Positions 7,349-13,966 are shown, counted from the first letter of the stretch. The stretch: 19,769 nt of DNA from an uncultured bacterium (GCA_905215725.1 CAJMRD010000038.1:1-19769); one strand, 5' to 3'. Made by a program: numbers and translations. The notes: generated by a model from the letters alone, not told the origin.

Positions 7349-8332
7349 TTAGTAGGAAAGCTTCCACATGTAGCGACGCATGGTCAGCGGGTGCTGACGG
7401 GCCTCGGCGATCTGGTTGCCGTACTCGCGCATAACGGCGAGGTGCAGCAGCGGGTTGAAGTAGGTGACGACGCTCGCGGGCACGGCGTCAGCCAGGCCGT
7501 AATCCTTGGAGTCGATCAGAGCGACCTTGGCGCCCATGCGCTCAAGGAAGGTGAGGGCGCGGGCGTCCATCGGACGGGTAGCGCCATCGGACATGAAGAA
7601 GACGTAGGGCTTACCCTCGGTGGAAACCTCGAACGGGCCGTGGAAGTACTCGCCGGTGTTGTAGGCGGCGGCGTCGATCCACTGCATCTCGGTGAACAGG
7701 AAGGCGGCGTGAGAGTAAGCCATCTTCTCGGAGGCACCAGAGGCCATGAAGTAAATCATCTTGTCGTCCTTGAAGTCCTCAGCGAACTTCTTGGCGAGCT
7801 TCTTGCAGTGCTGAGCGGCGTTCTCGCAGAGCTCGAAGACGTTGGTAAGGCCGGTGATCATGTCCTCGTAGTGGTCATAGCCCTCGGTCTGCTGAAGGAT
7901 CTCGAGAGCAAGAGCGATGGCGTAGCCAGGCTTCTCGCACTTGGCAGCGTAGTTGGCATGGAAGCCGTGAACGATGACGTGGTCGGCGTCGACGGTCAGA
8001 GCGGAGCCAGCCTTGTTGGTGAGGGAGACGACCGGGCAGTTGTGCTTCTTGGCGGTCTTGTTGGCCTCGACGGTCTCGGGCGTGGAGCCACCGAGGGAGC
8101 AGGTGATCACGAAGGTGTGCTCGTTGACCCAGGAAGGCGTGTCGTAGTTGAACTCGTTAGCGGTGAAGATCTGAACGTTCAGCTTGTCCGTGTTGTTGGC
8201 CAGGAAGTACTTGGCAGGGTAAAGGTCGGACATGGAAGCACCGCAGCCGACGAAGGCGACGCTGTGGATCTCGTGGTTGGACAGGACGTCAGCGACGATC
8301 TGCTTAGGGAGGTTAAGGTCGATCTCGTACAT
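7349..8332 (-). CDS. SIS-domain sugar-phosphate deglycase/isomerase (SIS enzyme 2), PTS-linked
   Basis: 327 aa. Two SIS folds: the first has the phosphate loop SLGGSTPET (79-87), the second FMASGASEKM (about 195-204), and the active-site block EYFHGPFE at 228-235. The C terminus RRYMWKL is shared with SIS enzyme 3. It is last in the EIIAB-EIIC-EIID-SIS2 operon, so it should act on the 6-phosphate delivered by that PTS. In known Gfr/Frl-type systems, deglycases of this family split fructoselysine- or glucoselysine-6-phosphate into glucose-6-phosphate and the amino acid, which is the preferred guess; an aminosugar isomerase is the alternative. The ATG at 8332 is nine bases from AAAGGA, better than the ATG at 8341 that touches it. 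A 199-base gap with two hairpins precedes it. Confidence 0.9.
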   Translation of the reverse strand: MYEIDLNLPKQIVADVLSNHEIHSVAFVGCGASMSDLYPAKYFLANNTDKLNVQIFTANEFNYDTPSWVNEHTFVITCSLGGSTPETVEANKTAKKHNCPVVSLTNKAGSALTVDADHVIVHGFHANYAAKCEKPGYAIALALEILQQTEGYDHYEDMITGLTNVFELCENAAQHCKKLAKKFAEDFKDDKMIYFMASGASEKMAYSHAAFLFTEMQWIDAAAYNTGEYFHGPFEVSTEGKPYVFFMSDGATRPMDARALTFLERMGAKVALIDSKDYGLADAVPASVVTYFNPLLHLAVMREYGNQIAEARQHPLTMRRYMWKLSY

Positions 8333-8423
8333 CTGACACATTCCTTTCGATTTTTTGCGGCGCCACATTGCCGGGCGCTCGCAGGGTTACCGTGATTTGG
8401 ACCGAGTCGCCGGCCCGTTGAGG

Positions 8424-8454
8424 ATGTGTCAAAGGAACTGTCCCTTTGACACAT
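8424..8454. repeat. small hairpin repeat P4 (GGGACAGTT core) between EIID and SIS2
   Basis: ATGTGTCAAAGG (8424-8435) and CCTTTGACACAT (8443-8454) are a perfect 12-bp inverted repeat with loop AACTGTC. On the minus strand it reads GGGACAGTT in and beside the loop, matching the core of the other small hairpins. Confidence 0.6.
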
Positions 8455-8466
8455 TTAGGGATGGGA

Positions 8467-8497
8467 GCCTGCCTGGGGTATGGGATGTCAGGCAGGC
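8467..8497 (-). other. intercistronic hairpin after EIID
   Basis: GCCTGCCTG (8467-8475) and CAGGCAGGC (8489-8497) pair perfectly, 35 bases past the EIID stop. The G/C-rich flanks can extend the stem. There is no T-tract, so it more likely stabilises the upstream PTS mRNA or pauses polymerase than ends transcription. Confidence 0.5.
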
Positions 8498-8531
8498 CCC
8501 CGGGGGAAAGCGATTAGGCGCTTGGTCGCGA

Positions 8532-9365
8532 CTAGGCCAGGATGCCGGCCGCGGAGAGGGCGATGCCGCCCACGATGGCGATCACGAGAAGCCAACCGGT
8601 GTTGACGTTCTTCTTGATGAGCCAGTACATAAGGCCGGTGAGGCCGAGGGAGATCATCTGGGGCATCATGCCGTCCAGGATGTCCTGGATAACAACGGTG
8701 CCCTCAGCGAACTGCAGCGGGGTGGTGGCGCCGATCAGCGTAGCGATCATGCCACCCACGGACATAAGACCCACGATGCCGCAGACATACATGAGCTTCT
8801 CCATGAGGTCGCCGCCCTGGAGCTTGCTCAGGTACTCGTGGCCGCCCTGATAGCCCATCTTGGCTGCGAACCAAGTGATCAGCACAGAGGGGACGATGGA
8901 GATGAGCATGGCTAGGATCGGGCCCATGATGGAGCCCTGCTGAGCCAGCTGAACGCCCAGGCCAAAGGCGATAACGCGGATGGTGCCCTGGAAGAAGGAG
9001 TCACCGATGCCGGAAAGCGGACCCATGAGGGAGGTCTTGACCGCGTTGATCGAATCGGGATCGAAGTTCTCGGGATCCTTGGCGTACTCCTCCTCCATGG
9101 AGGCGGAGAGGCCCAGGATGAAAGCGCTCGTCTGCGGGGTGCAGTTGTAGAACGCCATGTGACGGTGGTAAGCCTCTTTCTTAGCAGCGAGCTGCTTGGG
9201 GTCGGACTCGTCCGGATAGAGGCGATCGAGCGTGGGAACCATGCCGTAGAGGAAGCCCATGTTCATCTGACGCTCGTAGTTCCAAGAGGCCTGGATGGCC
9301 CAGGAGCGCCAGAAGAACTGGCTGACCTTCTTGTTCAGGGACACGTCCTTGGTTGCGGTTGCCAT
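8532..9365 (-). CDS. PTS mannose-family transporter subunit IID
   Basis: 277 aa. Membrane component IID of a mannose/fructose/sorbose-type phosphotransferase system, paired with IIC. The N-terminal part is soluble and conserved (FFWRSWAIQASWNYERQMNM at about 18-37, then MGFLYGM), followed by NCTPQTSAFILGL, a SLMGPLSGIGDSFFQGT block, and several hydrophobic helices to the C terminus, as expected of the ~280-residue family. The ATG at 9365 is served by TAAGGAGGAAC, whose TAA is the IIC stop, giving a 13-base gap; a longer reading from 9482 would overlap IIC and is rejected. It is translated closely after IIC. Confidence 0.95.
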   Translation of the reverse strand: MATATKDVSLNKKVSQFFWRSWAIQASWNYERQMNMGFLYGMVPTLDRLYPDESDPKQLAAKKEAYHRHMAFYNCTPQTSAFILGLSASMEEEYAKDPENFDPDSINAVKTSLMGPLSGIGDSFFQGTIRVIAFGLGVQLAQQGSIMGPILAMLISIVPSVLITWFAAKMGYQGGHEYLSKLQGGDLMEKLMYVCGIVGLMSVGGMIATLIGATTPLQFAEGTVVIQDILDGMMPQMISLGLTGLMYWLIKKNVNTGWLLVIAIVGGIALSAAGILA

Positions 9366-9378
9366 AGTGTGTTCCTCC

Positions 9379-10173
9379 TTAGTCTTCGTCGTCTTCGAGC
9401 GGATCGTAGTCGGAATCGACACCGGCGGCTGCATGGGAACCGTTGAACTTGAAGCCCATGAAGACGACAGCCAGGCACACACCGATCAGAGCGACCGCGA
9501 TGACGGACAGGTTGAGGTAAGCGGCGAGCAGGAAACCGATGAACAGGAACGGAGTCATACCCTTCTTGATCATCATGGTGAGCAGCAGGGCCAAGCCGTA
9601 GGCGGTCATGATCTTGGTCGAAACGTTAAGACCAGTGGACAGCCACTCGGGAACCATGTTGACGATGGCCTGAACCAGGTCGGTGCCAACAAAGACGGCG
9701 AGGAAGATCGGCAGGAAGTACATGACGGCGTACAGACCGGAGCCGGCGCAGATGTGCATGCGGTAGGCGGTCTTGAACTTTCCGTTATCGATCGCGCTAT
9801 CTGCCACATGGGTGAGGGCGGCGATGATGGAACGGAACACGATGCCGAGGAGCTGACCCAGGACGGCGACCGGGATGGCGATCGTCATGGCGGTCTCGGC
9901 GGAAGCATCGGTCAGGCACGCAAAGGCAGCGGCCACGATGCCGCCCAGGACCATATCGGGCGGAACGGCAGCGCCGACCTGCACCAGGCCCATGGACACG
10001 AGCTCGACGGCGGCACCGACGGCAAGGCCGGTGGGCACATCGCCCAGCAGCAGACCGACGAGCGTAGCGCCAACGAGGGGCTGCTCGAAGTTAAGACGAC
10101 CGAGCAGGCGGGAGTCCCACATGCAGAACACGCCGACGAGGCCGACGAGCACCGCACTGATGAACGTATTCAT
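9379..10173 (-). CDS. PTS mannose-family transporter subunit IIC
   Basis: 264 aa. Integral membrane permease domain. Hydrophobic helices run nearly throughout. The family block GAAVELVSMGLVQVGAAVPP (about 53-72) and DMVLGGIVAA follow an N-terminal helix, and the membrane part ends around residue 245. An acidic tail rich in Asp/Glu closes the protein. It forms the sugar-translocating pore with IID. The ATG at 10173 has GAAAGGAGAAGG upstream and begins 36 bases after the EIIAB stop. Confidence 0.95.
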   Translation of the reverse strand: MNTFISAVLVGLVGVFCMWDSRLLGRLNFEQPLVGATLVGLLLGDVPTGLAVGAAVELVSMGLVQVGAAVPPDMVLGGIVAAAFACLTDASAETAMTIAIPVAVLGQLLGIVFRSIIAALTHVADSAIDNGKFKTAYRMHICAGSGLYAVMYFLPIFLAVFVGTDLVQAIVNMVPEWLSTGLNVSTKIMTAYGLALLLTMMIKKGMTPFLFIGFLLAAYLNLSVIAVALIGVCLAVVFMGFKFNGSHAAAGVDSDYDPLEDDED

Positions 10174-10209
10174 ACCCTTCTCCTTTCAGTCAGGCAAAAG
10201 CCTGGTTGA

Positions 10210-11133
10210 TTACAGCTTGGCGTCGATGTCGACGCTCTGATACGTAGGGGTCTGCTGGACATAGAGCTTGATGCCCATGTCGAGCAGCTGGTTGACGTCG
10301 GCCTTCTGGGCGGCGTCGAGGAAGACGGAGCTGTCCTTGCCGCCGACCTGATCGGCACCGTCGTGGTTGGCGGTGGCGCCCAGGTTGATGGCGTCGAGCT
10401 TGTAGCCCTGGCAGAACTGCAGCATCTCGGCCGTGTTGCCAAAGACGAACATGACGCGCTCGCCGAGGGTGTTGAGCTTGTCCATCTTGGCGAGGGCACG
10501 CTCGACGGTGAAGACGTTCAGGCGCACGCCCTGGGGCTTGGCCAACTTAAGAGCGCCCTTCTTGATGTCATCGTTGGCGGCAGCGTTGTCGACGACGATG
10601 ATGCGCTCAGCCTGGACCTTGGTGGTCCAGGTAAAGACGACCTGGCCGTGCAGCAGACGGTAGTCAAGACGTGCGAGGACGATCTTGGCGGGACCGGAGC
10701 TGTGACGGGACGCCTTGGCCTTCTTGGCGGGAGCCGCGGCGGCCTCGACCGGTGCGTTGGGGTTGGTCAGACCGGTGCGGGCCTCGTTGATGAGGGCCGC
10801 GAGCTCGGCGCCCTTGACGGGGGCGGGGCTCATAGCGAGCGTGAGCGCCAACGGGATGTTGAAACCGCTGACAACCGTGAACTTCGTGCCGTTCTTGGAA
10901 AGCTCGACCATGTTGTTGTTGACCGAGCTGCCGAGCATATCGGTCAGCACATAGACGGTGTCGTCCGCGTTGAACGTGGCGATCATAGCCTCAACCTTAT
11001 TGGTGATGGGCTCCTTGTCGTCACGAGCAAGCGACACGACGTGGACGTTCGACACGTCGCCGAGAACCATCTCGAGCGTGTCTTTGGCGCCTGCGGCCAG
11101 GCCGCCATGAGATGCGAGAATGATCTGATTCAT
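10210..11133 (-). CDS. PTS mannose-family fused EIIA-EIIB phosphocarrier
   Basis: 307 aa, fused like E. coli ManX. The EIIA domain (1-~125) has the phospho-accepting His9 in ILASHGGLAAG. An Ala/Lys-rich linker (about 128-148) joins it to the EIIB domain (149-307), whose phospho-histidine is H162 in LDYRLLHGQV. Phosphate passes HPr > EIIA > EIIB > sugar as it enters through IIC/IID. The ATG at 11133 has AAGGAGGAGG upstream. First gene of the operon EIIAB-EIIC-EIID-SIS2. The upstream 180 bases hold a -10 box, inverted repeats and a 21-base-period direct repeat, pointing to tight regulation. Which sugar is carried cannot be told from the subunits alone. Confidence 0.96.
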   Translation of the reverse strand: MNQIILASHGGLAAGAKDTLEMVLGDVSNVHVVSLARDDKEPITNKVEAMIATFNADDTVYVLTDMLGSSVNNNMVELSKNGTKFTVVSGFNIPLALTLAMSPAPVKGAELAALINEARTGLTNPNAPVEAAAAPAKKAKASRHSSGPAKIVLARLDYRLLHGQVVFTWTTKVQAERIIVVDNAAANDDIKKGALKLAKPQGVRLNVFTVERALAKMDKLNTLGERVMFVFGNTAEMLQFCQGYKLDAINLGATANHDGADQVGGKDSSVFLDAAQKADVNQLLDMGIKLYVQQTPTYQSVDIDAKL

Positions 11134-11149
11134 CTTGCCTCCTCCTTTT

Positions 11150-11179
11150 CGTTATGGTCATTATAACGTCTTATACGTT
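11150..11179 (-). promoter_or_regulatory. PTS operon promoter and overlapping operator
   Basis: TATAAT on the minus strand (11160-11165) lies about 27 bases before the EIIAB start codon. No good -35 is seen. It is overlapped by two inverted repeats: CGTTAT (11150-11155) with ATAACG (11163-11168), and AACGT (11165-11169) with ACGTT (11175-11179). The 11-mer AAGACGTTATA (11162-11172, minus) is shared with GntR2 and exporter promoters. Overlap with the -10 suggests repression. Confidence 0.5.
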
Positions 11180-11203
11180 GCTTATATTGCTAATTAGTAT
11201 AAA

Positions 11204-11238
11204 GACCGTTCGCGGGTGAAAATCGACCGTTGACGGGT
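11204..11238. promoter_or_regulatory. 21-base-period direct repeat upstream of the PTS promoter
   Basis: GACCGTTCGCGGGT (11204-11217) and GACCGTTGACGGGT (11225-11238) differ at two of 14 positions and start exactly 21 bases apart, two helical turns. Located about 40-75 bases upstream of the -10, where an activator would bind. The weak -35 fits an activated promoter. Confidence 0.45.
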
Positions 11239-11315
11239 TTAACGTACTTGAAACGTTGGGCTGGGTAGGCCGGCGCTAGCTGGATAACCCCAGGTCAGAC
11301 CCTGCGCGCAATCCC

Positions 11316-12398
11316 CTATCGCACGAAGTACCAGGGGCTTTCCTGCACGGTGGGCTCCAGCGCGATGCCGGTGCGTTCCTTAAACAGATCCATGTCCTGC
11401 GATTTCTCCGTCCACCACGCATTGGGCTTAAAGGTCATGCTCTCAACGACATGACCGACAAACACACTGTTGCGCAGCCTGGAGAAGTCGGTGTTCATAA
11501 TCAGGATGGACGCGAGCACCAGCACAATGCCCAGGACCTTGATCGCGCCGGCGGGCTCGGCATAGACACCAATGCCCACCAGTACGGTGACGACCGTCTC
11601 GAATGACATTACGACGGGAACTTTCGACGTCTCGAGCCCCATGGACAGACCCTGCATATATAAGATGTAGGCCACGGCTGTGGGGATGAGTCCAAAGCCA
11701 AGGAACAACAGCAGCAGCTGTGGCGACATTGCCGCGGTGACATCCGGCCACGGAGCCGCGATAGCTGCCATAACCGCACCGCCAAAAACAAAGCCCCAAA
11801 ACGTGACAGCCAGCGGGTGGACCGTCTTGGTTGCTATTCGGCTAAACACCGCGAGCGACGCACCACAAAGGCCTGCAATCACGCCCGACGTGACGCCCCA
11901 AACCGAAAAATGAAAACCGGAAAGGTCGCCATTGGTCACCGCAAGCACGCAGCCAACGATGTTAAAGACAATGGCAACGAGCTTGTTAGGGGTCACGTCC
12001 TCGCGATAAAGCACGCGGCCGAGCGCGACGCCAAACACCGGCGAGGTGTAGAGCAGCACCGAGGCCGTGGACATGCCCACCTCGCCCATGCACTCGTAAT
12101 AGCAGGTGTTAGCGGCGGCCAAACCGACGATACCGACAAGTGCGCAGGGAACAAGCTCTTTAGGGCTTGCCTTGAACAGGGCCAGCGGACCCTGAGCCAC
12201 GGTAGACCCCTCACCCGGACGGCAGCCCATAAACATCAGAACCGGCGCCAAGATAAGCGCTCCGACCAACAAGCGAAAGGCCGCCATGCTCTGGGACGAA
12301 ACGCCCATGGCCGCAATGCCGTTTACAAAGATTCCGATGCTGCCCCACATAAGCGCGGCGATCAGCACCAGCACATAGCCCAGATTGCTTTTCTTCAA
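11316..12398 (-). CDS. EamA-family (DMT) drug/metabolite transporter
   Basis: 360 aa from the proposed TTG start at 12398. Ten predicted membrane helices are organised as two EamA repeats: the first begins GYVLVLIAALMWGSIG, and the second is around FSVWGVTSGVIAGLCGASLA. Family members export amino acids, nucleosides or other small metabolites. The TTG is chosen because GAGGAGG lies five bases upstream; the further GTG at 12434 has no ribosome binding site. After the last helix there is an unusual hydrophilic tail of about 55 residues (SRLRNSVFVGH onward, ending SPWYFVR). Its promoter carries the same 11-mer as the PTS and GntR2 promoters, so it may export a product of the imported substrate (inference). 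Confidence 0.9.
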   Translation of the reverse strand: MKKSNLGYVLVLIAALMWGSIGIFVNGIAAMGVSSQSMAAFRLLVGALILAPVLMFMGCRPGEGSTVAQGPLALFKASPKELVPCALVGIVGLAAANTCYYECMGEVGMSTASVLLYTSPVFGVALGRVLYREDVTPNKLVAIVFNIVGCVLAVTNGDLSGFHFSVWGVTSGVIAGLCGASLAVFSRIATKTVHPLAVTFWGFVFGGAVMAAIAAPWPDVTAAMSPQLLLLFLGFGLIPTAVAYILYMQGLSMGLETSKVPVVMSFETVVTVLVGIGVYAEPAGAIKVLGIVLVLASILIMNTDFSRLRNSVFVGHVVESMTFKPNAWWTEKSQDMDLFKERTGIALEPTVQESPWYFVR

Positions 12399-12443
12399 CG
12401 CAGCCTCCTCGGTATTGTTTCCAATATGTTTCACACTACGTTA

Positions 12444-12454
12444 TAGTCGTTATA
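12444..12454 (+). promoter_or_regulatory. shared motif site 3 (TAGTCGTTATA)
   Basis: TAGTCGTTATA lies 46-56 bases upstream of the exporter's TTG start, within a direct repeat CGTTATA-GT-CGTTATA (12439-12454). It matches WAGWCGTTATA before GntR2 and EIIAB, though in the opposite orientation relative to the gene. Confidence 0.4.
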
Positions 12455-12512
12455 TACATTTTTCAAGACACAAATCGGCGAGCGGAAAAATCTGCTCTAC
12501 CGCTACAACCCA

Positions 12513-12569
12513 TTGGTGCAAAGGGGTCAGGTTCATATGCGCCAACTTGGTGCAAAGTAACCTGTCCCC
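12513..12569. repeat. small hairpin repeats P5 (GGGGTCAGGTT core and its inverse)
   Basis: TTGGTGC (12513-12519) pairs with GCGCCAA (12539-12545) around the core GGGGTCAGGTT (12523-12533). The inverse core AACCTGTCCCC (12559-12569) follows and is itself complementary to the first core except at one base. TTGGTGCAAAG occurs twice here. Part of the 397-base gap 12399-12795. Confidence 0.5.
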
Positions 12570-12582
12570 AATGACTAGGACT

Positions 12583-12614
12583 GTCCCCAAGTGCCGAACG
12601 TCTCCAAGTGCCGC
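12583..12614. repeat. tandem GTCCCCAAGTGCCG repeat
   Basis: GTCCCCAAGTGCCG (12583-12596) and GTCTCCAAGTGCCGC (12600-12614) repeat the unit seen at 4038-4080. As there, the pair precedes the large structured element. Confidence 0.65.
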
Positions 12615-12651
12615 ATCTGGGCCAAGGCGACGCCGATGCTTTGGCAACGCC

Positions 12652-12796
12652 AGCGAAAACCCACCTGAGCGAGCAAGGTGCCTTGAAGCGAAGCGGCATT
12701 GACCTTCTGGTCATGCCGCTGAAGCTGAAAGGCAGATTGCCGCTCAGGTGGGTTTGCAGCGTCGAGCCGTTACGGCGTTTGGTAAAACGCCGTAAC
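12652..12796 (+). repeat. structured intergenic element, copy 2
   Basis: Same architecture as copy 1. The outer 15-bp stem (12657-12671 with 12741-12755) is followed by a bulged A, GCAA/TTGC (12673-12676 with 12737-12740), the GGT/AGA loop, a helix with two tandem G.A steps, and a TTCT cap. Then comes TGCAGCGTCGA and a perfect 12-bp hairpin (12769-12780 with 12785-12796). The last base of that hairpin is the final base of the SIS3 stop codon. Compared with copy 1, three outer-stem pairs, two inner pairs and three terminal-hairpin pairs have changed on both sides so pairing is kept. Upstream of it, GCCGATGCTTTGGC is also shared with copy 1 (GCCGATGTTTTGGC). Confidence 0.75.
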
Positions 12797-13788
12797 TAAT
12801 AATCAAGCTTCCACATGTAGCGGCGCGTCATGTAGTCCTTGTGAGTAACGGCAGAGAGTGCACGCATATACACGTTGTTGAGGATCGGGGCAAAGATCAG
12901 GTGGTTGAAGTACTCGCTCACGCTGTCCTTGATGTCGTTGAGGCCGAGCTCCTTGGCGTCAAGCTGATAGACGCGCTCGCCACCGTACTGGTTGACGAAG
13001 CGGATGCCGCGCTCGTCGTTGCAGCGGCTGCGGCCGACGCTGATGAGCTGGAACAGCGAGGTACGCTTGTCCAGGATCTCGAAGGGACCGTGGAAGAAGT
13101 CGCAGGTGTTGATGGTGCAGGAGTCAATCTGCAGCATCTCCTGCACGTTGCAGATGCTAAAGACGTAGGCGGCACCAAAGAGCGGACCCTGAGCCATGAC
13201 GTTGATGCAGGGCTTGTCGGCGTTCTGCTCGGCCCACTTGGCAGCAAGCGGACGGGTGTACTCGACGGCCTTGCGATAGATGGGGTCGACCAAGTCGAAC
13301 GCGGCCATAGCGGTCTCGTACTCGGCATAGCCCTCGGTCTGCTGCGTAAGCTCCATGGCGATCATGGTCACGACGGCGGAGTTGGTGCGGCCCATGCAGG
13401 ACTCGTCGACGGCCAAGCTGTCGTACTGGATCTTGTAGTCGCAGACCTCGGTGAGGCCGGACTCGTCAACATAGATGGCGATGGTGCTGGCGCCGTGGTC
13501 CTTGGCGACCTGGGCGGCGACGATGGTCTCCTTGGTGCCGCGCATGGACACGACGACGGCCAGGGTGTTCTCGTTAACGTAGGCGGGGGTTGCGTGCACG
13601 AACTCGTTGCTGGTGTAGCTGGAGCTCACGACCTGCGTGGCCTCGTGCTCCATAAAGTACTGGGCAGGATAGTTGCCGCCGTTGGATCCGCCGGCGCCAA
13701 TCCACACGACGCGCTTGATGCCGCCCTTGTCTGCCTTGTCAGCCAAAACCTGGGAGACGACATCCTTAACCTGTTCCTGAGTAGTCAT
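12796..13788 (-). CDS. SIS-domain sugar-phosphate deglycase/isomerase (SIS enzyme 3)
   Basis: 330 aa with the double-SIS layout. First domain has WIGAGGSNGG (29-38) and a modified phosphate loop SMRGTKET (81-88), where Arg replaces the usual small residue. The active-site block is DFFHGPFE (230-237), with Asp in place of the Glu seen in the other two enzymes. It ends RRYMWKLDY, like SIS2. These changes suggest a different substrate. The ATG at 13788 follows AAAGG at about 11 bases. It is divergent from GntR regulator 3 across a 205-base region with shared operator-like repeats, so GntR3 is its likely regulator. No transporter adjoins it. The stop codon abuts structured element copy 2. Confidence 0.88.
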   Translation of the reverse strand: MTTQEQVKDVVSQVLADKADKGGIKRVVWIGAGGSNGGNYPAQYFMEHEATQVVSSSYTSNEFVHATPAYVNENTLAVVVSMRGTKETIVAAQVAKDHGASTIAIYVDESGLTEVCDYKIQYDSLAVDESCMGRTNSAVVTMIAMELTQQTEGYAEYETAMAAFDLVDPIYRKAVEYTRPLAAKWAEQNADKPCINVMAQGPLFGAAYVFSICNVQEMLQIDSCTINTCDFFHGPFEILDKRTSLFQLISVGRSRCNDERGIRFVNQYGGERVYQLDAKELGLNDIKDSVSEYFNHLIFAPILNNVYMRALSAVTHKDYMTRRYMWKLDY

Positions 13789-13827
13789 CGTGCATCAGCC
13801 TTTCTTCTCGTTTGATGCTCTCGATGG

Positions 13828-13848
13828 CATACAAGTTACATACATGTT
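13828..13848. promoter_or_regulatory. candidate GntR3 operator near SIS3
   Basis: A 21-base sequence beginning CATACAAGTTACATACATG matches 13967-13987 at 19 of 21 positions. Located about 40-60 bases upstream of the SIS3 start. A related half (GTTGTATG, inverse of CATACAAC) lies at 13865-13872. Confidence 0.5.
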
Positions 13849-13870
13849 TTGGTTATGTCGACTAGTTGTA

Positions 13871-13879
13871 TGCTATATT
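13871..13879 (+). promoter_or_regulatory. extended -10 promoter facing GntR3
   Basis: TGCTATATT has the TGN extension and a TATATT -10 box. A TTGGTT lies upstream at a 19-base spacing. Transcription would begin just before the hairpin at 13893. Prediction only. Confidence 0.35.
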
Positions 13880-13892
13880 TGACTTAGAAATT

Positions 13893-13934
13893 CTGCTGGT
13901 AAGGTTTTCGACTTCTCGTTACCAGCAGTTTTGT
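13893..13934 (+). terminator. terminator-like hairpin in the SIS3-GntR3 intergenic region
   Basis: CTGCTGGTAA (13893-13902) and TTACCAGCAG (13919-13928) form a perfect 10-bp stem with a 16-base loop, followed by TTTTGTTGTTGT on the plus strand. It lies right after a predicted plus-strand promoter and before GntR3, so it could be an attenuator or end a very short RNA. Confidence 0.55.
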
Positions 13935-13966
13935 TGTTGTATTGAATACATGTTTGATTAGACTCG

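Noticed and set aside
7391..8395. Plus-strand open frame (334 codons) covering SIS enzyme 2
   Set aside because: Val/Gly/Leu-rich mirror of a biased coding strand; no ribosome binding site or domain. The minus-strand SIS enzyme explains the region.
12841..13815. Plus-strand open frame (324 codons) covering SIS enzyme 3
   Set aside because: Same kind of mirror frame (Val/Gly/Asp-rich) as opposite SIS2; no supported function.
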